Shown here: positions 23,176 through 34,290 of the stretch, piece after piece | Layout of the letters: the number at the start of each line of letters is the position of its first letter | How positions within the stretch are numbered: the stretch's first letter is position 1 | Assembly: GCA_018907035.1 (NCBI GenBank) | Contig: JACCIC010000207.1 | Span: forward strand, 603,501-667,500 | Direction of reading: 5' to 3' | From: Sycobia sp. Sy_11 | Taxonomy: Eukaryota > Arthropoda > Insecta > Hymenoptera > Epichrysomallidae | Length of the DNA stretch: 64,000 bases | The notes under the pieces: generated by a model | Told to the model about the DNA's origin: nothing | Database searches by the model: none | Seen by the model: the letters and a program-made list of their open reading frames with translations, nothing else | Translations under genes and position numbers: made by a program

Positions 23176-23293
23176 ATTAATTTAGGTAAAGCATATCCCC
23201 GAAATAGCCATTGAGGATGCTATTTCTTAGATAGGGTTTAGGTTTCTGCTTCGGAGGGCCTCCACTGATAATTCATTTAGACCAAGAACAAGA

Positions 23294-24590
23294 CTACCGT
23301 CGGCAGACTTGTTCATGATCGCCCATCTTGATGGATCCACTCCTTTGTTCTGTCTTCGGACCAACTTTAGGAAGTCCGGGACAGATTAATCTTTCAGCCG
23401 CAATCTTTGTAAATAGTTTTGTAATTTTTAATTCTTCCGGAGATACTACTCTGACTTTGAGGTCCGAGTCCCCCAGCTTCAGATTATCAGCCTCCTTTCT
23501 CAGCCAGGTCTCAGAGTCCTTGTCTTCGCAGACAAAGACCACTGTTCCCCTTCTGGGAAAGGATTCTTTAAATCTCAGTGCGAAATCGTCATCGTCAATT
23601 TTGCAGATTTTCTTCACCACTGTTTTTTTCAGTGACGTGCAGGTTTCTGCAGGCATTTCCCTACAGAGATATTCACCACACGTGAGTGTGAGGCAGGTGA
23701 GATGCTGCCCCTACGTACGTACCTTCCTTGCGTTTTTTGAGCGGTTTCTGAAGCCCCTGCTCAGTAGACCCAAGGCTGGTTGAGGGTCCCCTCTTACCCG
23801 AATCAGTGGCTGGAGCATCCGAGGCCGATGTAGTCAGTACGGTTAGTGCCCGTTTCTTTTCTGCATGCCTCCGCTTTCTCCCCGCCTCCGATCTAGGAAC
23901 AGGTAGACTCTCTTCCATTGCTTTTTGTTTAAGGAGTTTCCTCCTTTGTGCTCCACTCAGGTTCCGATTCATGCCCGCGCCTTCATGTGCACCCGTCTCC
24001 CCCCGTTCAGTGGCCTGAACAGGTCTCAGTACCTCCGAGATGGTTTCTGTCGGTAACATAACCCGACTTTCTTCCATCTCGTGCTCCCCCCCTATTTCCA
24101 TCTCAGTGTTCTCAGGTTTTTGCATTTCTATTCCTACGAGTATTGCGGATATATATAGTCCACCCGGCATGGGCCGCAACTACCGGGTAAGGCCTGCAAT
24201 ACGACGGGATTCGGCCTGGTTTCCCGAAGGAACCGTTTTCGATGCATTCACCTTTGTGCTATTCATCCTTCAGCACGGTATCTCTATCAACACTTTGGAT
24301 TAGGGGCAAATTAGCAGACCGAGATTCGCTGTTTCTCAGCCGCAGGCTGCTTCTTAGTTACCCGAGGAGCCTTACCCTCTTCCCTGACTCTGACATCCAT
24401 ACATACCATCCATACTTTCGCAATCATTTTTAGGATATCCGTTTATAGGGATCCCCCCATCAGGTAGTTCGGAGAGCCCGTTTAAAGGGATCCGAATTCC
24501 CGATCCAAATACTCGTGAGCCAGAGAAGGATGCGGAACTCTTCGTGTTGTACAGATCTAAAAGGATCTGGTACATCGACCAAGCGCTCAT
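23294..24590 (-). pseudogene. Non-LTR ORF1
   Basis: There are two long collinear frames. 23673-24179 is a charged, Lys/Arg-rich segment (NLSGAQRRKLLKQKAMEESL, then PRSEAGRKRRHAEKKRAL). 23294-23656 is a compact domain (DDDFALRFKESFPRRGTVVF, then SPEELKITKLFTKIAAERLI). A frame near 24372-24590 (MSAWSMYQILLDLYNTKSSA) may be the N-terminus. I see no CCHC knuckle in ORF1, unlike R1-type ORF1. A frameshift near 23660 separates the two parts. By position it should be the RNA-binding chaperone-like protein of the element. Confidence 0.7.
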
Positions 24591-24649
24591 CTTGCGTCCC
24601 CGGCTTAAGCTCTCTCATCCCGTAACGGTCATGTAGCCCCTAGAGAGAG

Positions 24650-26045
24650 GAATACACCATACTTGATTTATTTTATACTACCGTAGAAAGGAATTTTAAA
24701 GAGATTTCACAAATTTTTGAGAGTCATATCTAGAATTTAGTTTTATATATAATATCTATATTATTAGATATACTATTATTAGAAATATTGTTACAAAACG
24801 TTATTGTTATTTATATAAATGTAATTTCTTATTTGATTTTGAAAAAAAATCTTAGCCGTACCATTACTAGAAGAATTATTACCAAAATTTATTGTTATTT
24901 ATGTAAATGTAATAATACAATAAAGTGAAAAGTTTCAATTCATAAGAAATTCTAATACACTAATTTTGTCTTATTTTATATTATCGTACACAGTATTTTT
25001 AAAGAGATTACATATATTTTTGAAAGCCATATTTATCTACTTTATTCTTTAGAAATTAATTTCAATAATTACATTTTAATTATTATAATCTAATTATATA
25101 TTTAATGCTAACATATGGTACTGGATAAAATCTACGTAATTCTTGACTTTTTCTTAAGTGTATTTTAAGAAATGCTTTCGGTAGTTGAATTTTTATTTCA
25201 AAGATCACAATTTTAAGTTTGAATATGAAAGTGATAAACTTCAAAGACACGGAATTGAATCGGCATATTTGACTTAATTTATACTTTTATAAAAATGAAA
25301 ATATAGGAATATATATGAAAAATATATGAAAAAATATTATAATATTATTTAAATAGTTTTATATTAAAATATTTTTACATAATTTTCGTAATTTAAAGTT
25401 TTCAACTTTCTCCATACTTTAAATACGACTACATTACGCTTATTTTTAATTTAAAAATTTGCTAATATTTTTAATCTCTGCAAATATAGTTATACAAATA
25501 GTTTCAGTACAACAAAATCTTAACTAGAAACATTTTAAGGTTAGACATTTTATCTGAGCCAAATTTATTTGTAACGTTATGTAAAATAGTACCATATCAT
25601 GACAAAAATTTAAAACAATATTTACCTTTGTTTTAAACACGTTATGATTAATAATACTGCCATAATTTATAATTGATTTTCTAATAACTTTTTCTTATCC
25701 ATATCAAAATCCGAAATGAATATAGGATGAATGAACCATCTACGTACCCACCAGACATAGTGACATATATTACTATCTGCTAAGATGTCCGTGCGGGTAT
25801 ACGGCTTATTTGTATAGTCTTTAAAGTATAGATAAAACGGAATAAATAAATCAAAGTACCCGTAGAATTCGTCTCGACATTCCTGGACATCGTATTCTAG
25901 CGCCCAAACACGACATTAACATGTAGCAGCTGTGTGTATTACATACATTATAGTATTGTAGTAATACATACCGTTGCATATAGTAATACATATAGTAATG
26001 CATATATATATATAAATCAAACTTGCCTTCGGGGCGCTATCGGTT
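24650..26045. other. AT-rich non-coding sequence
   Basis: About 1.4 kb of AT-rich sequence with no gene and no recognised element. Confidence 0.5.
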
Positions 26046-26049
26046 CACT

Positions 26050-26395
26050 TGATTTAGTTATTTCATACTGCCGGAAATTACGCAAATCCAGTGAGTATTT
26101 GCCGGATAGACAAAATTAAATAACTAAAAAAATAATGAAAACGGAGGAAAAAAAATTCACTACTTAATAACTTTAGTATAATAAAAATTTTTTATATAAA
26201 CCTTTTATTGAATTGAAGTATAACGGAATAGGTTTTTTAAAGCATAATTAGAAGTAATATAATGGTTTAATATTCTCGCAATAATTATTTAAAAATTTCG
26301 AAACCCAATATTAATGTATATATAGTACGGTCGTCCGAAGGCTGTAGTACCTATAATTGCCCTTCGCAGCGCGACCGCGCTCCTTGATATTAAGA
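26050..26395 (+). repeat. Dispersed repeat family, copy 1
   Basis: It aligns by eye with 54385-54700 over about 330 bp. Shared blocks include GAAATTACGCA, AAAAAATTCACT, AACATAATTAGAAGTAATATAAT (as GCATAATTAG... here), TATAGYACGG and the GC-rich end CCTTCGSAGCGCGAMCGCGCT. No coding potential was seen. A SINE, MITE or solo-LTR fragment are all possible. Confidence 0.65.
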
Positions 26396-26399
26396 TCCA

Positions 26400-27000
26400 A
26401 AGCTAGTTTACCAATGAAAAATGTTTGATGAAATGAATATAAATGTGTTAAGGCTACGTTGCAAGCAAGCAAGTTGCAGCTAGAAAAGTTGCAAGACAAC
26501 CATTCAATTTTATTTTTTAACGTAATTCAGTATTTATAGTTCCATTACATAATGAATCAAAAGATTCTCCACAACAGTTTATACTTGGCACTAACTATTT
26601 GAAAAATGTTCAGTGATTTATCGAAAAAAAATATCAACATTTTGGTACTAGATTAACATGTTCATAATAACCTTGTGGCTTCTAAATGATAATAAAATTT
26701 TGAAATAACAATAAAGATTGTTAATTGCACTTTTTCAAAAATACTACTAGAGGCAACAATCGATCTTAATCTTCCTCAAACTTTACACTTTTATTTAATA
26801 AACCAATTCTTTTATATACTTTTAAATCAAGAGAAGTATTTTTATCTTCAACATTACTTACTGAAACTAATACACTGTTACGATCGTATGTTATTATATA
26901 TATTATTATACGAGCTCTAACCAACTTCGTGGCATACCTTTAAAATTCTGCGTGCTCAAAATCATTCATAATCTTTTATTGCTGTCGCATTCACTTTCTT
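26400..27000. other. Non-coding sequence
   Basis: No gene recognised. It is AT-rich. Confidence 0.4.
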
Positions 27001-27004
27001 GATG

Positions 27005-27018
27005 AAAATATTTATATA

Positions 27019-27089
<71 letters not shown>
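27005..27089. repeat. (TA)n microsatellite replacing the first bases of LTR A
   Basis: A TA run directly joins LTR A sequence at about 27090. Compared with the right LTR, which starts TGTAACGAGC at 35710, the first 15-20 bp of the left LTR are absent here. Confidence 0.85.
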
Positions 27090-27092
<3 letters not shown>

Positions 27093-27815
27093 GAACTGGT
27101 GGTATTCGTTCGCGAAATAGAGAGAGACAGAAGACAGGTTATAGTCTCTCTCGATTTCAGCAAATATGAGGGAGTGGGGGAAGAATTTGAGGTAGTATCG
27201 TTTGAGCTGTACAGTAAGCAACTGAAAAATTTATTCTTTCTTTTCAATTTTTCTCTAAATTATATACCCATTACCTTCATTATGTTTTCTCCCAAAAAAT
27301 TTAATTAAATTCGAAGTGAATTTTGTTCGTCGCAATTGAACGATAATTATAGAAACACTCTTCCAAATAGTTTGAGCTGAAAAATTTCTTCGTCGACAGC
27401 AACAGAAGAATATCGGGCCCGCACCGAATTTAAGTCTTTCTAGATGTAAGTAATTGTTATTATTTCGTTAGTACCTCGATTTGCTAAATGCGTTCAACAA
27501 ATATATTCACCTGCTAATTGTTATTTAAGCAACTAGCCACAGACATATAATTTGGAATTCATACCGTAAAATTTAATATTGTATATAACGGTTCGAATTC
27601 GAACTGTGTATACTTGTGTATGTGAGCGTTAGTTCGAGCGATACCAACGTATACACAGGTTAATCTAGATTGGATAGCTTGTGTGCATTGGCGCTACTGT
27701 GCGGGTGTTAATGTACACAACCATACTGAATCAGAGAGTATTAACATATACGTTGATAATATATTTTAAATTAAATTAATGTATATTTTTATTTACTCTT
27801 ATTGATATATATATA

Positions 27816-27879
<64 letters not shown>

Positions 27880-27937
27880 ATTTATAATATTAAGAGGAAT
27901 TCTCGGATTCAGTCGAGTAAGTGAGAGATAGCGGGTG

Positions 27938-27994
<57 letters not shown>

Positions 27995-28606
27995 AGGAAA
28001 TATAGAATTATTTATCTATTAATTATTTATTAAAAATAATTAATTTTATAATATATATATAATTATTTTTTTTATAATAAACAATTATTTATAGTTCTTT
28101 TTTATTAAATGTTGGATTTATTAAAAATAATTAATAGATAAATAATTCTATATTTCCTCTTATAATAATAACAAGACTTTACATATTTGGAAGTGATTTT
28201 TTGGATCCAACCGCCTCCGCGGTATCCTTGGAATAAAACTATATTTTTATAAATAAATTATAAATAAAATTTTGTATTATGCTAATTCAAAATTTATATA
28301 ATAGATTACCAAATATAAAACTGAGAGCCGCGCAGTAAGAATAAACTCTTACTAAGAAAATAAAATATTGTTAAATATAGAATTAATTAATAATATTTAT
28401 AGTAAATTTATAATTATTTATAAATTAAAAAAAATATTTCATTCACCACTTCCGGCCAAGGTAAGTTATAAGGAATCAACTTGATTCCTTGGCGACGGTC
28501 AGTATTTCAATTATTAATTTCTATATTAATAGTAACATTCTTAGGTAAAATAGAAGAGATACACCTAGGTCGTGTTTAGTACCTTGGTAACCTTGAACCC
28601 TGTTAA
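27090..28606 (+). mobile_element. Element A 5' LTR
   Basis: It aligns with 35726-37081 throughout (GGTTATAGTCTCTCTC, TCCGCGGTATCCTTGGAATA, ACCTTGGTAACC...CCTGTTA). It contains two additional (TA)n runs (27810-27870 and 27940-27992) and an inverted duplication (27995-28045 against 28118-28160) that are absent from the right copy. Two splice-donor-like GTAAGT sites occur, at 27450 and 28461. Confidence 0.9.
28459..28467 (+). promoter_or_regulatory. Consensus 5' splice donor in LTR A
   Basis: AAG|GTAAGTTA is a full consensus splice donor with its GT at 28461-28462. The same AAG|GTAAGTTA is kept in the right LTR (GT at 36938-36939). It lies upstream of the primer binding site, so it would be in the leader of a full-length transcript if the RNA start is further upstream in the LTR. 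It pairs naturally with the acceptor at 34271-34288. Confidence 0.6.
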
Positions 28607-28610
28607 AAAT

Positions 28611-28624
28611 TGGTGCCCAACGTG
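28611..28624 (+). promoter_or_regulatory. Primer binding site of element A
   Basis: TGGTGCCCAACGTG lies 4 bp after the LTR end. It resembles the TGGCGCCCAACG site of element B. Confidence 0.75.
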
Positions 28625-29445
28625 TTTTTAAAAGATAAAACGAATAATGTTATGCAGAGGAATAAATTATTAGACGAGTAATAATTAATAAAAAATAAAT
28701 ATTTTAATTTTGTACCTCTGCTTATCAAGAATAAAAAAAACAAAAAATAATCACTTAAGCGAAATTTATTTTATTTCTGCTATATTCTTTTTGTAAAGTG
28801 AAGAAGAAAATGAAACGGGGATATTTTTATTTGTTTGTAGCAGCTAGGGTTGCGTAGTGTGCATCGAGTTACGTACGATTAGGCGGGTTCGCGAATCTAT
28901 ATATATAGTTTACATTGTAAGTTGTGAGTACCGGATTCGTTCAAATAACGAAACTTAAAATTTATTTTTGAGATAAATACCAGTGTAGTAACAGGATTTT
29001 TTTTATCAATCAAATTTCTTTTTTTGGTTGTTTAAAAATTTTTTTATTTATTATTTTTAAAATTTTTCTTTATTTTGTAAATTTTGGATTATATACTACC
29101 ACTGGCAATCAACCCGTCCTCAAACAAATATACCAAGATTATCTTAAATAACTAAAATAATTTATAATTAATTTGAAATTTATATTGATTTTGTAAAATT
29201 TTTTTTGATTATTGTTGTATAGGTGCACCTCAGGATTAGTATCGAAAACTTTTTTATATATTGAGAGAAAAAAAGGGTATTTTAAGAATATTCTTTCCTT
29301 TCTCTTACGTTTATTTCATTCCCTTGTGTATTCGCATATCGATTTAGTGCGAATACAACAGTAAGCAAATCTTGGCATATTATAGTGCATCAAGAGCAAG
29401 AAATAGTGTCAAAAGAGTGAAATTATTCAAAGAAGAATAAAATAA
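28625..29445. other. Leader of element A
   Basis: About 0.8 kb of AT-rich leader with no gene recognised. Confidence 0.5.
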
Positions 29446-30940
29446 AAGATTAGATTAAATACCACAGTTGGAACCTTGGCAGCCTCACAAGTACCAGTGA
29501 CAAGCAACACCGACGAAAAAATCGAAAATTGGTGTTTTTGCAAAACCACTGAAGAATTAGATCAAAGTCTTCTTCAGCTGAGTCTACGTGTTGACGGAGA
29601 TAGGTTTATATGAATGCAAAGGCTCAGCAACTGGCTAAAAGGTAACTATGTATCTGAAGACTTCATCGCTAATGTAGATGAAGATCCCAGCATTAAATAC
29701 ATAAAATGCGAAGCAGCCAAGAAATCGTTTATAGAAGACGCAATAAGGACTGAAGGACAGTCATACCTAGATAAAACGATGGAGGAGGGAGACAGGCACC
29801 CCCTGGATTTTATAAAGGATGATTTCCTAATCCAGGAGAGGTTAGATGCCTCGAGGAGACAACATGGTCCAGTTACGGTATATATAGACGGTACTGAAGT
29901 AGATTTTACACATTGAAACCCACCTTCCAATGTAACCTTACGCCAGGAGCCCCTGCCCAGTTTCATATTACCTCAGTCTAACAGAGATCAATCGAAAGTA
30001 TTGACAATGGATGCGTTACAACACCAAATAAATAATGTGCAACGCATGCTTCAAACATTAACAGTTTGAATCAATAGCCAGATTGAACACCAACCCGGAC
30101 GTGGGTCGAGTACCGAAATGGAAAATATGCATCCTCGACCCATGCGGAACTCCCTCAGAGAACCCCTCAGCGAACCACCCCAACCAACACTCCACGAGGA
30201 CGTGGCGTCAGCGGGAGGAGGGGAAACGCTTGAGAGATAGTAGAACCTCAAGGGCAGACACTAGCCGTCATGATGACATAGCTAATGCCTCATCTGTGGT
30301 TAAACCTCGCGATATAGGTGAGGTAGTCCGAAAATGGAATGTTTCTTTTAAAGGCGATGGAACGCAACCAATTGAAATATTCCTAGACCGGGTTGACAAG
30401 CTGCGTACTATGTCAAACTTGACGCATGAACAACTCTTTCAGCCTGCACCAGAACTATTCAAAGGCTCAATCCATTATTGATTAACAGAACCACTTGAAC
30501 CATGGTCATCCTGGTCACACTTAAAAAACGCAGCTCTACGCTTTTACGGGACGACGCAAGGTACGGACGAAGCGATCCAAGAATATCTTACGGCGCTTAA
30601 TTGGATGCTTAATAAATTGATTCCGGGGATTTCATTCCGAGGATTCGTCCCGAATTACACCGTCTCGTACGCAAGAAAGACTGCAAAACTTTTGACTAAC
30701 TTGTGGAGGCTATTAAGGAAGCGGATTCCTGAGTAGTAGAGAAATTGTATAAATCACCACCTCCACCAAAGGCAGTAACCTGGCCAGAAGTAGCATACCA
30801 GGTACGCCAAACCAAAAGGAAACCAAAGGTGGCGGCTACTAAATCCCCCGACTTGGTCTACGACTGGCTTCAGTCTACGGAGGAGAGTTTCACCTTGCTT
30901 CTGGTGTTGGCGTCAGAGGTCAAGGAAATTCTCCTCTTTA
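29446..30940 (+). pseudogene. Element A gag
   Basis: The frame opens after a TAA at 29443 and reads through TDEKIENWCFCKTTEELDQS to a TGA at 29611. It then continues from 29614 (MQRLSNWLKGNYVSEDFIAN) in the same frame to 29916. The NYxxxDF block is collinear with the N-terminus of element B gag. After frame changes the capsid part is at 30083-30481 and beyond (DIGEVVRKWNVSFKGDGTQP, then PIEIFLDRVDKLR). No in-frame ATG occurs before 29614, the same situation as in element B. A clear CCHC knuckle is not visible in the remaining C-terminus (30745-30945). Confidence 0.8.
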
Positions 30941-30944
30941 TATA

Positions 30945-33900
30945 ACGGGTCATGTTACACTACCGTTCGAGTTGGCAGAAATAATACGTGACGTGCTAGT
31001 TGCGGCAATTCCATCTTTAGAAGTCGACTGTTATGTCGGAGTCAACTTCGCACGACTTTTTGGAATAGTCCATGATCCTACAGATAACGCGCTGTACGTC
31101 AGAGTGCAACGATTAGCACCATTACGGCTGTCAACACCAAAAAGTGTGGAAGATTCTCTGGTGGGAGAGTCGAGCTCCCATAATCATAGAATGTGTAATC
31201 CTGTTTGCGAGTCAACGCTTTCAGCCTCTATTGGATTCGCAGATATATCTCGTTTCGAGCAAGCAAAATTAAAAAATTTGCTTGATCGCATCTTACCCGA
31301 AGGGGAAGTGGGACTGCGATGTACGACGTGAGCCGAACATATTATCGATGTCGGTAATACTCGTCCGATACGTCAAAAACAATATCCAGTTTCCAAGAAA
31401 ATTCAAGAAGAAATGCATACTCAAACTAAAAGGATGTTGGAAACTGGAGTAGTCGAACCATCCATGAGTGGTTGATCTAGCCCAGTTGTCATGGTATGCA
31501 AAAGAATGGAAAGTATCGGTTTTGCATAGACTTTAGAAAAGTCAATGTAGTCACGAAACCAGATGCTTATCGACTACCTAATTTGGAACAAATCCTTAGG
31601 AAACTTCAATCTGCGAGATATATCTCAACGATAATTTTAAGCAGTGTGAACCATCAGATACCACTTAAGGCGTAATCTAGGCCGATTACAGCATTTACAA
31701 TAACTGGCATGGGATTATATCAATTCCGAAAACGCCGTTTGGTTTATCGAATGCAGGTGCCCCATTCCAGCGATTAATTGACCGCGTGATTGGTCCAGAG
31801 CTTGAGCCGAATGCTTTCTCATATCTAGACGATATTATTATCGTTACAGAAACATTCGAACAACACTTATGGATTGAACGTGTACTCAAGCGAGTTAAGA
31901 AAGCTGAACTCACGATTAATAGAGACAAGAGTGTTTTTGGTCATACCGAAGTAAAATACCTCGGTGTACTCGTTAATCGTGAAGGATTTTGCCCAGATCT
32001 CGAGAAGATCGAACCGGTGATGCGATACCCGGAACCACGAAACCTCAAACAACTGAGGCGATTTCTCGGCATCGCGTCGTGGTATAGCAAGTTCTTGAGT
32101 AACTTTGCCACGATTGCTGAATCACTTACGAGTTTAACAAGAAAAGACCGAAGATATGAGTGGCGCGAAGAACAGCAAGCAGCCTTCGAGAAAATTAAAT
32201 CCATGATAGCTACAGCCCCTGTTCGCAATTTACAATTCAGACTGATGTGAGTGACACTAAAGTCTGTACGGTCTTACTACAGAAGATTGACGGACAGGAA
32301 CGTGTGCTGGAGTTCGCGAGTAGGGCACTGTCTCAGGCTGAAAAGACTTATTCGTTCACGAAGAGAGAGTGCCTAGTCGTTCTGTGGGCAGTGGATAAAT
32401 TCCGCGCATATAGAGAGGCATACCACTTTCGTATCGTTACGAATCATTCAAGTCTTCGCTGGATCCGTATGATGCCAACACCCTCACGACGCTTCGCACG
32501 ATGGGCTCTGAAGTTGCAAGGGTATGCTATCGCAGTAGAGCGTTGAATAGGCGCGTTAAATTATGTCCCTGACGCGCTGTCTCGGATGGACTAAGTAGAT
32601 GAAACCAGGTGTGCTGCTGTAACTTTGACTAAAATAACCCAAGACTAATGGTATTTGGACTGGGTAGATAAGGTTTAGAAAAATCCAATCAACTACCCTA
32701 AGTGGAAGATAATTGGTGGTCAACTGTATTGCTACCGTCCGAATGAAGTATTAGAGGTGGTCATTGGTGATGCAGATGCCTGGAAAATCGCTGTCCCTAA
32801 AGAGAGACGTAGCGAAGTATTAAGAGAGTGTTATGTTCTCGCTACGGCAAGCCGCCCGGGACGGGAGAAAACTTACGCTGGAGTAACTAAGTATTACTAC
32901 TGGCCCAGGTGTTATAAGGCAGTTGAAGAATATGTAAGAAACTGTCTTATATGTCAGCAGTGGGTTATGCAGTCAGTAATGGGTCAGAGAGTCTTGGATA
33001 GACCTTGGCAAATGGTCGCAGGAGACATAATGGGACCATTAGTTCGCAGCAAGACAGACTGCGAATATGTTCTAGTCCTGCAGGATCTGTTTACCCGATG
33101 GGTAGAGTGTATACCGCTCCGTAAAGCAAATGTAGCAGCGATCCTAAAAGCCTTGAGAAAGCGAATGATATTGAGATTCGAAGCGCCAGAGTTCTGCCTG
33201 CCGGATAATGGCACGGACTTCAAGAATAGAACAATTGATGAATATCTCGAGGAGATACATATTCATCATTCGTTCACTCCGCTATATCATCCACAGGCTA
33301 ACCCAGCGGAAAGGGTTAATAGAACATTAAAAACCCAGATTATGGCATTTGTGGGTGAAAACCACAATGCTTGGGATGGAAACTTAGTAGAATTGACTTC
33401 TCTCTCAATATCACGCCACATTCATCTACTGGGCATACTCCAGCGATGTTAAACTTTGGGCGAGAGCTGACTCCGCCGAGAATACTTCGCCGTGAGCAAG
33501 ATAATGCCACGGTTCAAAATCTTGAGAGCGAAAACCTGCAGGTTTGGTTAACTAAGTTAAAGAAGCTATCAGAACTCCAGGAGTGAGCAAAAACACGATC
33601 ACGTGAGCAACACGAACGTCAAGCGATGTTTTATAATGCTCGTCGTTGTCCTTCGCCATACCCAGTAGGAGATAAGGTATGGAAAAGGAATCGTATTTTA
33701 CGTTCTGCCGGCCAAGGAATAACATCTAAGTTGGTCCCTAATTATGTGGGTTCGTATATAATTATAGAGATAAAGGTCCCAAATACAATCAAGCTAATTG
33801 ATGACTCGGGACATATAGAAGAATTAATCGATTCTGAACACCTGAAGCCATTCGCCGATTCCGAAAGAATGACATCTTTGGTGAATGACGAAAATGTTTC

Positions 33901-34290
33901 AGAACCTGTGCCGTCAGCTAGTAGAGGATTGGTTGAGATCCGAGGGAAAATCATCAAGTGACCTCAAGCGATAGACGAGCAGATACGTCACAGGAAGAGA
34001 GAAGGAGGATCGATCCTAGTGATAGGACTTCGTCAGCGGACGATGTGCGAGCGAGGGCATCTAGGTCCGAGGTATCGCTAGCGGGCAAAGCGTGCAATAA
34101 AGGGGGCCACGTTGATAGAGATATTAATTGTGTAGGGAAGCGTAAGCGTGGTCACCCCAGAAAAGAGAGCAGAGTCGTCCGGAAGACTTCTACTGAAGAA
34201 GCCGACCTCCGAAGGACGGTAGTAGCCAAACTGCTATTTATAGTTACTATAACGAAATTTATAGAAAACACTTTCTTTTCTGTTTCAGAA
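30945..34290 (+). pseudogene. Element A pol (protease, RT, RNase H, integrase)
   Basis: Protease remnant: VDCYVGVNFARLFGIVHD (about 31020). RT: IGFADISRFEQAKLKNLLDR, then VEPSMSG-stop-SSPVVMV, then FSYLDDIIIVTETF (31817-31858, active site intact), then YLGVLVNREGFCPDLEKI. RNase H: VLEFASRALSQAEKTYSFTK (32247-32546). Integrase: YYYWPRCYKAVEEYVRNCLI plus CQQ (zinc region), then DIMGPLVR, PDNGTDFKN, and NPAERVNRTLKTQ (DD35E core). The GPY/F-like tail lies at 33626-33961. The last frame (33958-34293) holds KRKRGHPRKES, an AT-hook-like motif matched in element B. Numerous stops and frameshifts occur, mostly in 31330-31790. Confidence 0.9.
34271..34288 (+). promoter_or_regulatory. 3' splice acceptor before ORF3
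   Basis: CTTTCTTTTCTGTTTCAG is a strong polypyrimidine tract plus AG, ending one base before the ATG of ORF3 at 34290. Pol terminates at 34291-34293, overlapping this ATG. The layout is that used by env-carrying gypsy elements, whose third ORF is made from a spliced subgenomic RNA. Confidence 0.6.

Larger units (their letters stand above)
19390..24640 (-). mobile_element. RNase H-bearing non-LTR retrotransposon (LOA/I group)
   Basis: A nearly full-length element is read right to left: ORF1 (about 24590-23294), ORF2 with AP endonuclease, RT, RNase H and a terminal CCHC motif (23175-19580), then a roughly 190-bp 3' untranslated region ending at an A-rich run on the minus strand. At about 5.2 kb it is close to full length. 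The RNase H domain places it with LOA/I-type clades rather than R1. The exact clade is an inference. Confidence 0.8.
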
